Part shown: positions 9,101 to 16,456 of the stretch, piece after piece
Layout: the number at the start of each line of letters is the position of its first letter
Numbering within the stretch: the first letter of the stretch is position 1
Assembly: GCF_024662015.1 (NCBI RefSeq)
Contig: NZ_CP102480.1
Coordinates: forward strand, 3,246,001 to 3,310,000
Length of the DNA: 64,000 nt
Direction: 5' to 3'
Source of the DNA: Nisaea acidiphila
Lineage (GTDB): Bacteria > Pseudomonadota > Alphaproteobacteria > Thalassobaculales > Thalassobaculaceae
Translations under genes and position numbers: made by a program
Notes under the pieces: model-generated
Told to the model about the DNA's origin: nothing
Database searches by the model: none
The model's input: only the letters and a program-made list of their open reading frames with translations

Positions 9101-9137
9101 GACCCTTGTCGCGGATACGGAAGGATTGCCCGCTCAT
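6126..9137 (-). CDS. soxA: Sarcosine oxidase alpha subunit
   Basis: A 1003-residue subunit, the usual size for heterotetrameric TSOX alpha chains. The N-terminal 100 residues resemble a ferredoxin-like (Fer2_4) domain ([20 protein letters not shown]). A dinucleotide-binding Rossmann motif follows at about 170 ([19 protein letters not shown]), with a second near 310. The C-terminal 400 residues are a GcvT-like tetrahydrofolate-binding domain ([41 protein letters not shown]). With SoxB, the complex oxidises sarcosine to glycine and hydrogen peroxide and passes the carbon to THF as 5,10-methylene-THF. Its ATG overlaps the soxD stop (ATGA). Cytoplasmic. Confidence 0.96.
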   Translation of the reverse strand: [1003 protein letters not shown]

Positions 9138-9490
9138 TTGCCAGAGGCTCCCGCTTTCGCGTTCTGTTCGGCGGCGCTGTCGCGGCGCCAGTTCTCTTCA
9201 TAGGCCTTGATGCCCTCCGGGCTCTTCGGCAGTTCGCCCATCGGATAGGTCTCGATGATCTCGTCGGTGGCGGTATTGCGCACCACGTTGAACCAGCGAC
9301 GGCACCCGGCGCTGTGCGACCAGCGCTCGGTGAAGGGGCCCTTCGGGTTCTGCTTCAGAAACAGGTACTCGGCCCATTCCGCGTCGCTCAGTTTGCCGGC
9401 ATCGAGCGGCCGGCTGATATGAGCCTCGCCGCCATAATGGAACTCGTTGTCGTCCCGCGGCCCGCACCAGGGACAGGTGATCTGCAACAT
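9134..9490 (-). CDS. soxD: Sarcosine oxidase delta subunit
   Basis: A 118-residue zinc-binding subunit. The N-terminal CPWCGPRDDNEF and the later CRRWFNVVRNT are the SoxD signature; the paired cysteines plus a His/Cys further on bind zinc in TSOX structures. GGGAG lies 8 bases before the ATG at 9490, which rules out the much longer upstream frame that overlaps soxB. The C-terminal tail (RDSAAEQNAKAGASGK) is low-complexity. It sits between soxB, 11 bases upstream, and soxA, with a 4-base overlap, in the standard BDAG order. Confidence 0.95.
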   Translation of the reverse strand: MLQITCPWCGPRDDNEFHYGGEAHISRPLDAGKLSDAEWAEYLFLKQNPKGPFTERWSHSAGCRRWFNVVRNTATDEIIETYPMGELPKSPEGIKAYEENWRRDSAAEQNAKAGASGK

Positions 9491-9501
9491 GTCGTGTCTC
9501 C

Positions 9502-10794
9502 CTAGTGCGCGACGCCGGCGGCGCCGTGCTCGTCGATCAGATATCCGGTTTCGAACCGCTTCAGGCTGAACGGCGCCGCAATCTTGTTCGGCTCGTCCCG
9601 TGCGATCAGGTCGGCGAAGACGTGACCCGAGCCCGGCGTCGCCTTGAAGCCGCCGGTGCCCCAGCCGCAATTGAAATAGAGACCGTCGACCGATGTCTTC
9701 GAGATGATCGGCGAGGCGTCCGGGCAGGTGTCGACGATGCCGCCCCAGGTGCGCAGCACGCGTAGCCGGGAGATGATCGGGTAGAGCTCGACACCGGCGG
9801 CGAGCAGGCCCTCGACCGTCGGGACGCTGCCGCGCTGGCTGTAGGAATTGTAGCTGTCGACCCCGGCGCCGAACACCAGCTCGCCCTTGTCGGACTGGCT
9901 GATATACATGTGCACCGCGTTCGACATGATCACCGTGTCGAGGCAGGGCTTGATCGGCTCGGACACCAGCGCCTGCAACGGACGGGAGTCGATCGGCAGG
10001 TGCAGGCCCGCCATCTCGGCAACCACTCCTGAATGGCCCGCGGTCACGCAGCCCACTTTCTTCGCCTTGATGGTACCGCGGCTGGTCTCGATGCCGGTCA
10101 CCTTGCCGCCTTCGCGCAGGATGCCGGTGACCTCGCAATTCTGGATGATGTCGACGCCGAGATCGTCGGCCGCGCGGGCATAGCCCCAGGCCACGGCGTC
10201 GTGCCGCGCGGTGCCGCCGCGTTTTTGGATGAAGCCGCCCATGACCGGATAGCGCAAGGTCGGCGAAGTATCGATGATCGGCACCAGCTTCTTGATCTGG
10301 GCCGGGGTCATCACCTCGCTGTCGATGCCGTTGAGGCGGATCGCCTCGACCCGTCGGCGCATTTCCTTCAGCTCGTGCTCTGAGTGGGCGAGGGTGAGAA
10401 CTCCGCGCTGAGAAAACATGACGTTGAAGTTCAGCTCCTGCGTCAGCCCTTCCCAGAGCTTCAGCGCGTGCTCGTAGATGCCTGCGCTCTCGTCCCAGAG
10501 ATAGTTGGAGCGGATGATGGTCGTGTTCCGGCCGGTATTGCCTCCGCCGATCCAGCCCTTCTCGATCACGGCAATGTTCCGGATGCCGTGGATCGAGGCG
10601 AGATAGTAAGCGGTCGCGAGACCGTGGCCGCCGCCGCCGACGATAATCACGTCATATTCCGGCTTTGGCTCCGGCGAGCGCCAGGCCTTCTGCCAGTTTT
10701 CGTGATAGCTGAGCGCATTGCGCGCCAGTGCGAAGATCGAATAGCGGGACGAGCCGCCCTTCAGTGCCCGCATGCCGCTCGCGGAACCCTTCAT
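9502..10794 (-). CDS. soxB: Sarcosine oxidase beta subunit
   Basis: A 430-residue FAD-dependent oxidoreductase of the DAO family, somewhat longer than most SoxB through a short N-terminal extension. The FAD-binding motif [18 protein letters not shown] is at about residue 48, followed by [33 protein letters not shown] carries the histidine that I expect to be the covalent FMN attachment site. The C-terminal [13 protein letters not shown] and [14 protein letters not shown] complete the flavin site. It is the first gene of soxBDAG and the catalytic subunit for sarcosine oxidation. Start taken at ATG 10794; a TTG two codons earlier is an alternative. The promoter should lie in the 110 bases before the PAS gene stop codon. 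Confidence 0.95.
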   Translation of the reverse strand: MKGSASGMRALKGGSSRYSIFALARNALSYHENWQKAWRSPEPKPEYDVIIVGGGGHGLATAYYLASIHGIRNIAVIEKGWIGGGNTGRNTTIIRSNYLWDESAGIYEHALKLWEGLTQELNFNVMFSQRGVLTLAHSEHELKEMRRRVEAIRLNGIDSEVMTPAQIKKLVPIIDTSPTLRYPVMGGFIQKRGGTARHDAVAWGYARAADDLGVDIIQNCEVTGILREGGKVTGIETSRGTIKAKKVGCVTAGHSGVVAEMAGLHLPIDSRPLQALVSEPIKPCLDTVIMSNAVHMYISQSDKGELVFGAGVDSYNSYSQRGSVPTVEGLLAAGVELYPIISRLRVLRTWGGIVDTCPDASPIISKTSVDGLYFNCGWGTGGFKATPGSGHVFADLIARDEPNKIAAPFSLKRFETGYLIDEHGAAGVAH

Positions 10795-10905
10795 CGCCAA
10801 TTGCCCCCGTCAGGACCCTGAAACGTCAGAATGATCCGGACCGTAGTCTCTGCTGTCTAGGGCAAGTTGTTCCGGCACGACCAGTGATGACGGTGTTGGA
10901 ACAAG

Positions 10906-11418
10906 CTAGGCGTTCCCGTCGCGTCGCCGGCTTGGATGATAGACGGTGGCGCCGGCCAGCTGGCCGATCCGGTCGCCGTCGGTGAGGAAGGGAAACACCC
11001 CGGTTTCGAAGTCGAGAAACTCCTTGTCGATCCAGGAGACCGATCCGAATGTTCGTAGCGGACGACGACTGTCGACCGCGCTCACAAGACTCTGGATCAC
11101 CTCGGGTGTAGTGGCGTGGATCTCTTCGAGCGAGATGCCGGTGGAGTCGCGCCCCAGTGTTTCGACGATCTGCGTGCCGACCAGACGATAAGTGAAGCGT
11201 GGTCTCGGCTCGTAGCTGACCCCAATAATGAATACGTGCGGCAGGATAGATTTCAGGTCGAGTGGATCGAGCTGCTTCCTGTCGGGCAACTCGCCGTTCT
11301 TCGAAAGCGACCGCCACAAACTGTGGAATTCCGTGATTTCCTTGCTTTGAAACGACAGGGTGAGATCAGTGTCGAACCGCCAAGTACGCGGTTTGGGAGC
11401 TTCCTCCGGATACGACAA
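10906..11418 (-). CDS. PAS_5-type PAS domain protein
   Basis: A 170-residue single-domain protein like the alphaproteobacterial PAS_5 family (PF07310). Characteristic pieces are FHSLWRSLSKNGELPDRKQLDPLDLKSILPHVFI followed by RFTYRLVGTQIVETLGRDSTGISLEEI, the usual 'decision point' wording of this family. No output domain is fused, so it probably acts as a sensory or adaptor protein. The only plausible start is TTG at 11418, with AAGGATAAG about 9 bases upstream. It lies on the same strand as soxB, 111 bases ahead of it, so co-transcription is possible but not shown. Ligand and partner are unknown. Confidence 0.78.
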   Translation of the reverse strand: MSYPEEAPKPRTWRFDTDLTLSFQSKEITEFHSLWRSLSKNGELPDRKQLDPLDLKSILPHVFIIGVSYEPRPRFTYRLVGTQIVETLGRDSTGISLEEIHATTPEVIQSLVSAVDSRRPLRTFGSVSWIDKEFLDFETGVFPFLTDGDRIGQLAGATVYHPSRRRDGNA

Positions 11419-11563
11419 TTTTTCTTATCCTTGGGACGATGCCGTTTCGGGTGCGGGGATATTCTTCAGGACTATTTGGTTATTGTCTAGAATTATTGCG
11501 GTTTTTAAGGTTTTCGCCCGGTTGTCGCCGGCGGTCGGGGATACGGCATTGTGCCGGGGCAGG

Positions 11564-13471
11564 TCAGTTGAGGCGGAACTTTTGCTGCAGCCCTTCATGG
11601 AACAGGCGCTCAGCATGGTCGGAGGGGGTCGGCGTTCCGACCGGGTTTTCGGCATACCAGTCACGATAATCCGCCAGTCGTGCCGGGTTGAGGAAGTCCT
11701 GACAGTCGTCGCCGCGGTTGGCCGCTTTGAATCTGATCAGGTCGTCGAAGGTCACACCGGTGACCTGAACCCGTTTCACCTGGCCGCTTGTATCGAAGCC
11801 CAGCATGATCCGATTCAGATAGGGGTATTGCGCTTCGGCCAGCAGCATCGCAGAGCCACTGCCATCGGGTCCGGCGGAATAGATCCAGCAGCCGACATGA
11901 GACCATTGGCGATGGAGCATCCGGATAACCGCTTCGCGGGAGCCGGAGTTTGCCTCTCCGTCCCGCGCGAAACTCACGGCGACGGGATCGGCAATCGCCG
12001 CCTTCATGTCTTGCAGACGTGCGCCGCTTTTCGCCGTCGAGGCAAGGCTGAGGAGAAGCTTTCTGACGTTCTCCTCGCCACTGGGCGAAGTGGCCGCTTC
12101 CGGCTCCGGCGCGGGCTCGACCGGCGGAGGCGCGATTTCCACGAATGGCGCGTTGAGAGTGGCCCAATCAGCGGCAAGCTCGGCAGACAGCGCGGCCCGG
12201 CCTGCGTCCCTGCAACCGTGCGGGTCTTCCGGGGAGCGCGAAGTCAGCAGCCCGGTCGGGCGCGCCGCGGCATAGGCCGCAACGGCGGCGTCGTAGCGAT
12301 TGAACTTACCGCGTAAGGCTTCATAGAATCCGACGCAGGCCCGGCCTGCGGCCTGCAAGACGGCCGCGTCTTCGTCCTGCTCGGGATGGCGGGAGACGGA
12401 AATCTGCCGCAAGGCGGCAAAAGCTGAACGGATATCACCGTGGCCAGCGGGCGCGAGGCTGTCGATCCGTTCGATGAGAGCCCCATCGGACGCCGCCGGC
12501 AGATCTGCGGACATCAGGATATCCTCGGCGGCGATACCTCCGGAGAGAAGATCCTCGAAGAGTAGGCTGGTTTTCGTCCGGGCCCGGACACTGATTTGCG
12601 TCTGCCCGCCGGAAGCTGAAGATATTCGCACGATGGTGCCGCCTTCGGTGAGCGGAACGTCTCGATCCATTTCCGACCGTGCGGCCGCCTTTGGAGAGAG
12701 CGTGGCGATCATCTTGCCTACATCGAACGGAACCGTCACACCCAGCGAGCCTTCAAGTATTTCGATCGCCGGAACAGTGAATTGCGGCGTGGCGGCCAGG
12801 TGGAGCCTACGCTGCAGGTCACTTCCGTCGTGCAGAACCGGGCGTCCGGTGCGGCGCGTGCCGTCGGCAAGCGGCAGCTCCGTGCCGTCCGCTTCGAGCG
12901 TGTTCGGTACCGCGCCGGAGCCGTCGCTGTAGTGGGCCGCTATGGGGATCTGCCGCTCGACGATGAAATCGCAGCAAAATTGCTCGAAGCCGGATTTCGG
13001 AGGTGCGTCCGGGGTGGAGACGGTGACTTCCTCGGAAAGATAACAATCGTTGAAATGCCCCGCGACCGGCGTGCAGGCGACAGGTGCGCCGGTCGGCGAC
13101 AAGCTCGCCTCGATCGCGGTGTCGGACTGGGAGAGGCAGAGCAGGAAAAGCCCTGGACCGCCGACAAGAACAAAAGCAAGGAGTGCAGCAACTAGAGCCC
13201 AACGTCTTCGGCTGGCCGGTTTCGCTCCCTTGTTCGGGGGCGTGTCGGCGCCGGATTTCGTCTCGCCGGCGGGTTTTTTACCCGCAGTCAGTTCGGGTGG
13301 CTTGCGTGGAGATTTTTTGGAGGGCCGTTTTTTCTCTGTCGCGTCGGTTTCCTTCCCGGTGGGCGCCTTTTTCTCGGCGCCGGCCGCAACGGTCTCCTGA
13401 CCTTCCTCATTCTCGGCTTCCGGTTTGGTCTTCGAGCCTTTCGTGCCGTCTGAATCGTCCGGTGCCGACAT
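11564..13471 (-). CDS. Large membrane-anchored protein of unknown function
   Basis: A 635-residue protein I do not recognise. Start ATG 13471 follows GCGGAGTTTCGAG, a good ribosome binding site; the longer upstream frame runs into AT-rich regulatory DNA. Residues 1 to about 90 are low-complexity and highly charged (Lys, Glu, Pro, Ala, Thr), consistent with a cytoplasmic tail. One transmembrane helix follows at about 95-120 (WALVAALLAFVLVGGPGLFLL). The remaining ~510 residues should be periplasmic and contain several cysteine pairs, a Pro/Glu-rich linker near 465 (PPPVEPAPEPEAA), and a C-terminal globular part. No catalytic motif is apparent. It is divergent from the Tat-signal hydrolase, sharing a 200-base AT-rich region with palindromes. 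Confidence 0.72.
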   Translation of the reverse strand: MSAPDDSDGTKGSKTKPEAENEEGQETVAAGAEKKAPTGKETDATEKKRPSKKSPRKPPELTAGKKPAGETKSGADTPPNKGAKPASRRRWALVAALLAFVLVGGPGLFLLCLSQSDTAIEASLSPTGAPVACTPVAGHFNDCYLSEEVTVSTPDAPPKSGFEQFCCDFIVERQIPIAAHYSDGSGAVPNTLEADGTELPLADGTRRTGRPVLHDGSDLQRRLHLAATPQFTVPAIEILEGSLGVTVPFDVGKMIATLSPKAAARSEMDRDVPLTEGGTIVRISSASGGQTQISVRARTKTSLLFEDLLSGGIAAEDILMSADLPAASDGALIERIDSLAPAGHGDIRSAFAALRQISVSRHPEQDEDAAVLQAAGRACVGFYEALRGKFNRYDAAVAAYAAARPTGLLTSRSPEDPHGCRDAGRAALSAELAADWATLNAPFVEIAPPPVEPAPEPEAATSPSGEENVRKLLLSLASTAKSGARLQDMKAAIADPVAVSFARDGEANSGSREAVIRMLHRQWSHVGCWIYSAGPDGSGSAMLLAEAQYPYLNRIMLGFDTSGQVKRVQVTGVTFDDLIRFKAANRGDDCQDFLNPARLADYRDWYAENPVGTPTPSDHAERLFHEGLQQKFRLN

Positions 13472-13619
13472 CTCGAAACTCCGCAAGCTGCACTTCCTTT
13501 GAAAAGATACGCGAATTTCGTGCGGAAACCAACTTGATGCCCGGTTACCGCATGAAAGCAAAAAAAATCGCACACGATTTAATCGAGTTATTGAAATTTA
13601 TCTTCGAGCGATTAATTAA

Positions 13620-13642
13620 ATCGTGCACGATAAAATCGTGCA
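13620..13642. promoter_or_regulatory. Operator-like palindrome with repeated half-site
   Basis: A perfect 12-base palindrome, ATCGTGCACGAT, occupies 13620-13631, and the half-site ATCGTGCA recurs at 13635-13642. A related sequence (ATCGCACACGATT) lies near 13567. The surroundings are much more AT-rich than the rest of the window. The site sits about 40 bases before the hydrolase start and 150 bases before the divergent membrane-protein gene. Inference: binding site for a dimeric regulator, for instance of the MarR type; no such regulator gene is adjacent. Confidence 0.55.
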
Positions 13643-13670
13643 TTTTCGAGGCATCGAAAGGCTGTTTGAA

Positions 13671-14627
13671 ATGCAACACCCCCAATCCGGTCCCCGTCTT
13701 TCGCGCCGCGCCGCGTTGATCGGCAGCGGTGCTCTCGGCCTCAGTCTCGCGACCTCGGCTCAGGCCGAAGCGATAATCACGCAAGAAAGAAATGGAGAAT
13801 TCAAAATGGCGACTTTCACCACGACCGACGATGTCGAGATTTTTTACAAGGATTGGGGCAAAGGCCTGCCGATCGTGTTTTCCCATGGATGGCCGCTTTC
13901 GGCCGATGCCTGGGATGCGCAGATGCTGTTCTTCGGCCAGCAAGGCTATCGGGTCGTCGCCCACGACCGCCGAGGCCGCGGCCGGTCGGCGCAGCCCTGG
14001 GACAATAACAACATGGATCGGTATGCCGATGATCTGGCTGAACTGATCGAGCATCTCGGTCTGCGCGACGTGGTCTTAGTCGGCCACTCAACGGGCGGCG
14101 GGGAGGTCTCCCATTACATCGGCCGCCACGGAAACGACCGCGTCGCAAAGGTGGTTCTTGTCGGCGCCGTTCCGCCGCTCATGCTGAAAACCGCAGCTAA
14201 TCCGAACGGGACTCCGCTCGAGGTATTCGACGGGATTCGCGAGGGAACGGCACTTAACCGCTCCCAGTTCTTCCGGGATCTGACGGTGCCGTTTTACGGA
14301 TTCAACCGGGATGGCGTCGAGGAGGTGCCGGGATTCCGGGACAGTTTCTGGCTGCAGGGAATGGCTGGCAGCATCAAAGGGCAGTTCGACTGCATCCGGG
14401 AATTCTCCGAAGTCGACTACTCGGATGATCTGACGGCAATCCGGCGTCCGACCCTGATCGTTCACGGCGGCGACGATCAGATTGTCCCGATCGAGGCCTC
14501 CGCCCACCGCGCTGCGGAGTTGGTCGATGGTGCAGAGCTGAAAGTTTACGAGGGCAGCGGCCACGGATTGGCACAACTGGAGGCCGCACGCTTCAATGCC
14601 GATGTGCTGGAATTCATCCGGCGCTAA
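13671..14627 (+). CDS. Alpha/beta hydrolase (non-heme chloroperoxidase-like) with Tat signal
   Basis: A 318-residue protein when read from ATG 13671. The first 35 residues look like a twin-arginine signal (SRRAALIG, hydrophobic stretch, AQA), followed by a short linker and a complete non-heme haloperoxidase/esterase domain. Catalytic residues are visible: GHSTGGG nucleophile elbow, Asp in GGDDQIVP and His in [18 protein letters not shown] supplies the oxyanion region. Such enzymes hydrolyse esters and can perhydrolyse acids. An internal ATG at 13806 (MATFTTTDD) has a better ribosome binding site, GGAG 8 bases away, and matches the usual start of cytoplasmic homologues, so two forms are possible. 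The still longer start at 13623 would lie inside the palindrome and is unlikely. Confidence 0.85.
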   Translation: MQHPQSGPRLSRRAALIGSGALGLSLATSAQAEAIITQERNGEFKMATFTTTDDVEIFYKDWGKGLPIVFSHGWPLSADAWDAQMLFFGQQGYRVVAHDRRGRGRSAQPWDNNNMDRYADDLAELIEHLGLRDVVLVGHSTGGGEVSHYIGRHGNDRVAKVVLVGAVPPLMLKTAANPNGTPLEVFDGIREGTALNRSQFFRDLTVPFYGFNRDGVEEVPGFRDSFWLQGMAGSIKGQFDCIREFSEVDYSDDLTAIRRPTLIVHGGDDQIVPIEASAHRAAELVDGAELKVYEGSGHGLAQLEAARFNADVLEFIRR

Positions 14628-14649
14628 GCGGCCGTCCCGGAAAATACAA

Positions 14650-14675
14650 AAGGGCCGGCATGCCAGCCGGCCCTT
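14650..14675. terminator. Terminator hairpin between convergent genes
   Basis: A 10-base perfect stem, AAGGGCCGGC with GCCGGCCCTT, and a 6-base loop lie between the hydrolase stop (14627) and the aminotransferase stop (14699). Read on the minus strand the hairpin is followed by TTTGTATTTT, so it should terminate the aminotransferase transcript well; it may also act for the hydrolase. Confidence 0.8.
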
Positions 14676-14698
14676 CCCTCTGAAGCTGTCTGTCGAGA

Positions 14699-16087
14699 TC
14701 AGGCGACGGCCTGGCCTTCCTTGCGCAGGTGATCGAGGGCGCGGTCGAGCCCGCGGCGGAAGCAGGCGAACATCTCCTCGATCTCCGACTCGGAGATGAT
14801 CAGCGGCGGGCAGAAAGCGAGGCTGTCGCCGACAGCGCGCAGCATGACGCCTTCCTCGGTGGCGAGGTTGGCGATCATCGGGCCGACGCCGGCGCTGGCC
14901 TCGAACGGCTTCTTCGAGGCCTTGTCCTGCATCACCTGGATCGCGCCCATCAGACCGACGCCGCGCGCCTCGCCGACCAGCGGATGGTCGGAGAAGGACC
15001 GGAGCTGCTTTTGGAACACCGGCGCCATGTCGCGCGCCTTCTCTATGATGTTCTCCTCGTCATAGATCTTCAGCGTCTCCAGAGCGACGGCGGCGCAGAC
15101 CGGGTGTCCGGAATAGGTGTAACCGTGGCCGAACGCGCCGAGCTCGGCACTGGCGTTCTTCACCGGCTCGTAGACCTTTTCGTTGATCAAGGTCGCGGAG
15201 ATCGGCAGGTAGCTGGAAGAGAGGGCCTTCGCGCAGACCAGGATGTCCGGCTTCATGTCGAAGGTCTGGGAACCCCAGTAATTACCGGTCCGGCCGAAGC
15301 CGCAGATCACCTCGTCGGCGACGAACAGGATGTCGTATTTCTGCAGGACTTTCTGGACCTTATCGAAGTAGGTCTTCGGCGGAACGATCACGCCGCCGGC
15401 GCCCATAACCGGCTCGGCCCAGAAGGCGGCGACCGTGTCCGGACCTTCCTCGACGATCATCTTCTCGAGATTTTCCGCGAGCCGGGTGGCGTAATCCTCC
15501 TCGCTCTCACCCTCGAGCGCGTTGTTGTAGTGGTTCGGCTCTTCGGCGTGGATGAAGTTGGCGATCGGCGCATCGAAACCGCGATGGTTCATCGAGCGGC
15601 CGGTAAGGCTCGCGGAGGCCAGCGTAATGCCGTGATAGCCGTTCACCCGGCCGATGATCTTTTTCTTGTGATGCCGGCCGAGGGCATTGTTGTAATACCA
15701 GACGATCTTGATCGCGGTATCGTTGGCTTCCGAGCCGGAATTGTTGAAGAAGACCTTCGACATCGGCACCGGCGCAACGGAGATCAGCTTCTCGGCGAGG
15801 TCGATGCCGGGCAGGTGCGAGCGGTGCGCAAAGGTGTGGTAGTATGGCAGGATGTCGAACTGCTTCATCGCCGCCTGCTTGAGGCGGTCGTTGTGGAAGC
15901 CGAGCGACGTCGACCAGAGTCCGGCCATGCCTTCGATGTACTTCTTGCCGGCGTCGTCATAGACGTAGACGCCTTCGCCCCGGTCGATGATCAGCGGACC
16001 CTTTTCCTCGTGCGCCACGAAGTTCGTGTAGGGATGAAGCACATAGGCGACATCGCGTGCCGCCGGGGAATTCGGCTGGAAAGTCAT
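14699..16087 (-). CDS. Class III (omega-amino acid) aminotransferase
   Basis: A 462-residue PLP-dependent aminotransferase of subgroup III. Start ATG 16087 is preceded by GAAGGAGAACAGAA. Signature segments are FFNNSGSEANDTAIK (phosphate-binding), GRVNGYHG, AAFWAEPVMGAGGV, FVADEVICGFGRTG, and the PLP lysine in LVCAKALSSSYLP; GHGYTYSGHPV closes the active site. These enzymes transfer an amino group from an omega-amino acid or diamine such as beta-alanine, GABA, putrescine or taurine to pyruvate or 2-oxoglutarate. The precise donor cannot be read from sequence. It is divergent from an Opp/Dpp-type ABC transporter, which suggests joint use of an imported amine or peptide. Confidence 0.9.
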   Translation of the reverse strand: MTFQPNSPAARDVAYVLHPYTNFVAHEEKGPLIIDRGEGVYVYDDAGKKYIEGMAGLWSTSLGFHNDRLKQAAMKQFDILPYYHTFAHRSHLPGIDLAEKLISVAPVPMSKVFFNNSGSEANDTAIKIVWYYNNALGRHHKKKIIGRVNGYHGITLASASLTGRSMNHRGFDAPIANFIHAEEPNHYNNALEGESEEDYATRLAENLEKMIVEEGPDTVAAFWAEPVMGAGGVIVPPKTYFDKVQKVLQKYDILFVADEVICGFGRTGNYWGSQTFDMKPDILVCAKALSSSYLPISATLINEKVYEPVKNASAELGAFGHGYTYSGHPVCAAVALETLKIYDEENIIEKARDMAPVFQKQLRSFSDHPLVGEARGVGLMGAIQVMQDKASKKPFEASAGVGPMIANLATEEGVMLRAVGDSLAFCPPLIISESEIEEMFACFRRGLDRALDHLRKEGQAVA

Positions 16088-16456
16088 TTCTGTTCTCCTT
16101 CGGGGACGGCACCGGGCGGGCCGTGGGGACAGAGCGCAGCATATCACGCCGAGGCCGCTTGAAAAGACCGCGTACCCGGAACCGGTCCCTCCATGTTGAC
16201 GCGGCAATGTTGCGCTGCACCAATTCGCCGGAAGCATAGGTGTTTCAGGTGATGGGGTTCTTCGCGTTCTGCGTTGCATGCCGCAGTTTTCCTACATTTC
16301 AGAGTGTCCAAGGTCATTGACGGCGTTCCAGTGAAGGGGTTTTATGCTTCGATCCCGGCCGACCTGGTTTGCCGGGCCGCACCGTTTGCTCAATCCTCGT
16401 CTAGTTAGAGAAGGACCTGCGCGGTGCGTGACAGAGGCATCATTGGGGAGCATTTT
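16088..16456. other. Intergenic region, divergent promoters expected
   Basis: This stretch separates the aminotransferase from the ABC transporter substrate-binding gene and must hold both promoters. I see no open frame with plausible codon usage, no strong palindrome and no convincing sigma-70 pair. The GGGGAG at 16445-16450 is the ribosome binding site of the downstream gene. Confidence 0.5.

Noticed and set aside
5904-9203. 1099-codon open frame on the plus strand, antisense to soxA and soxG
   Set aside because: It mirrors the codon-position GC bias of the sox genes and its product is low-complexity (His, Arg, Asp, Gly rich) with no domain.
13623-13670. Longer start MHDKIV for the Tat hydrolase
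   Set aside because: It would begin inside the palindromic operator, lacks a ribosome binding site, and would bury the Tat signal.
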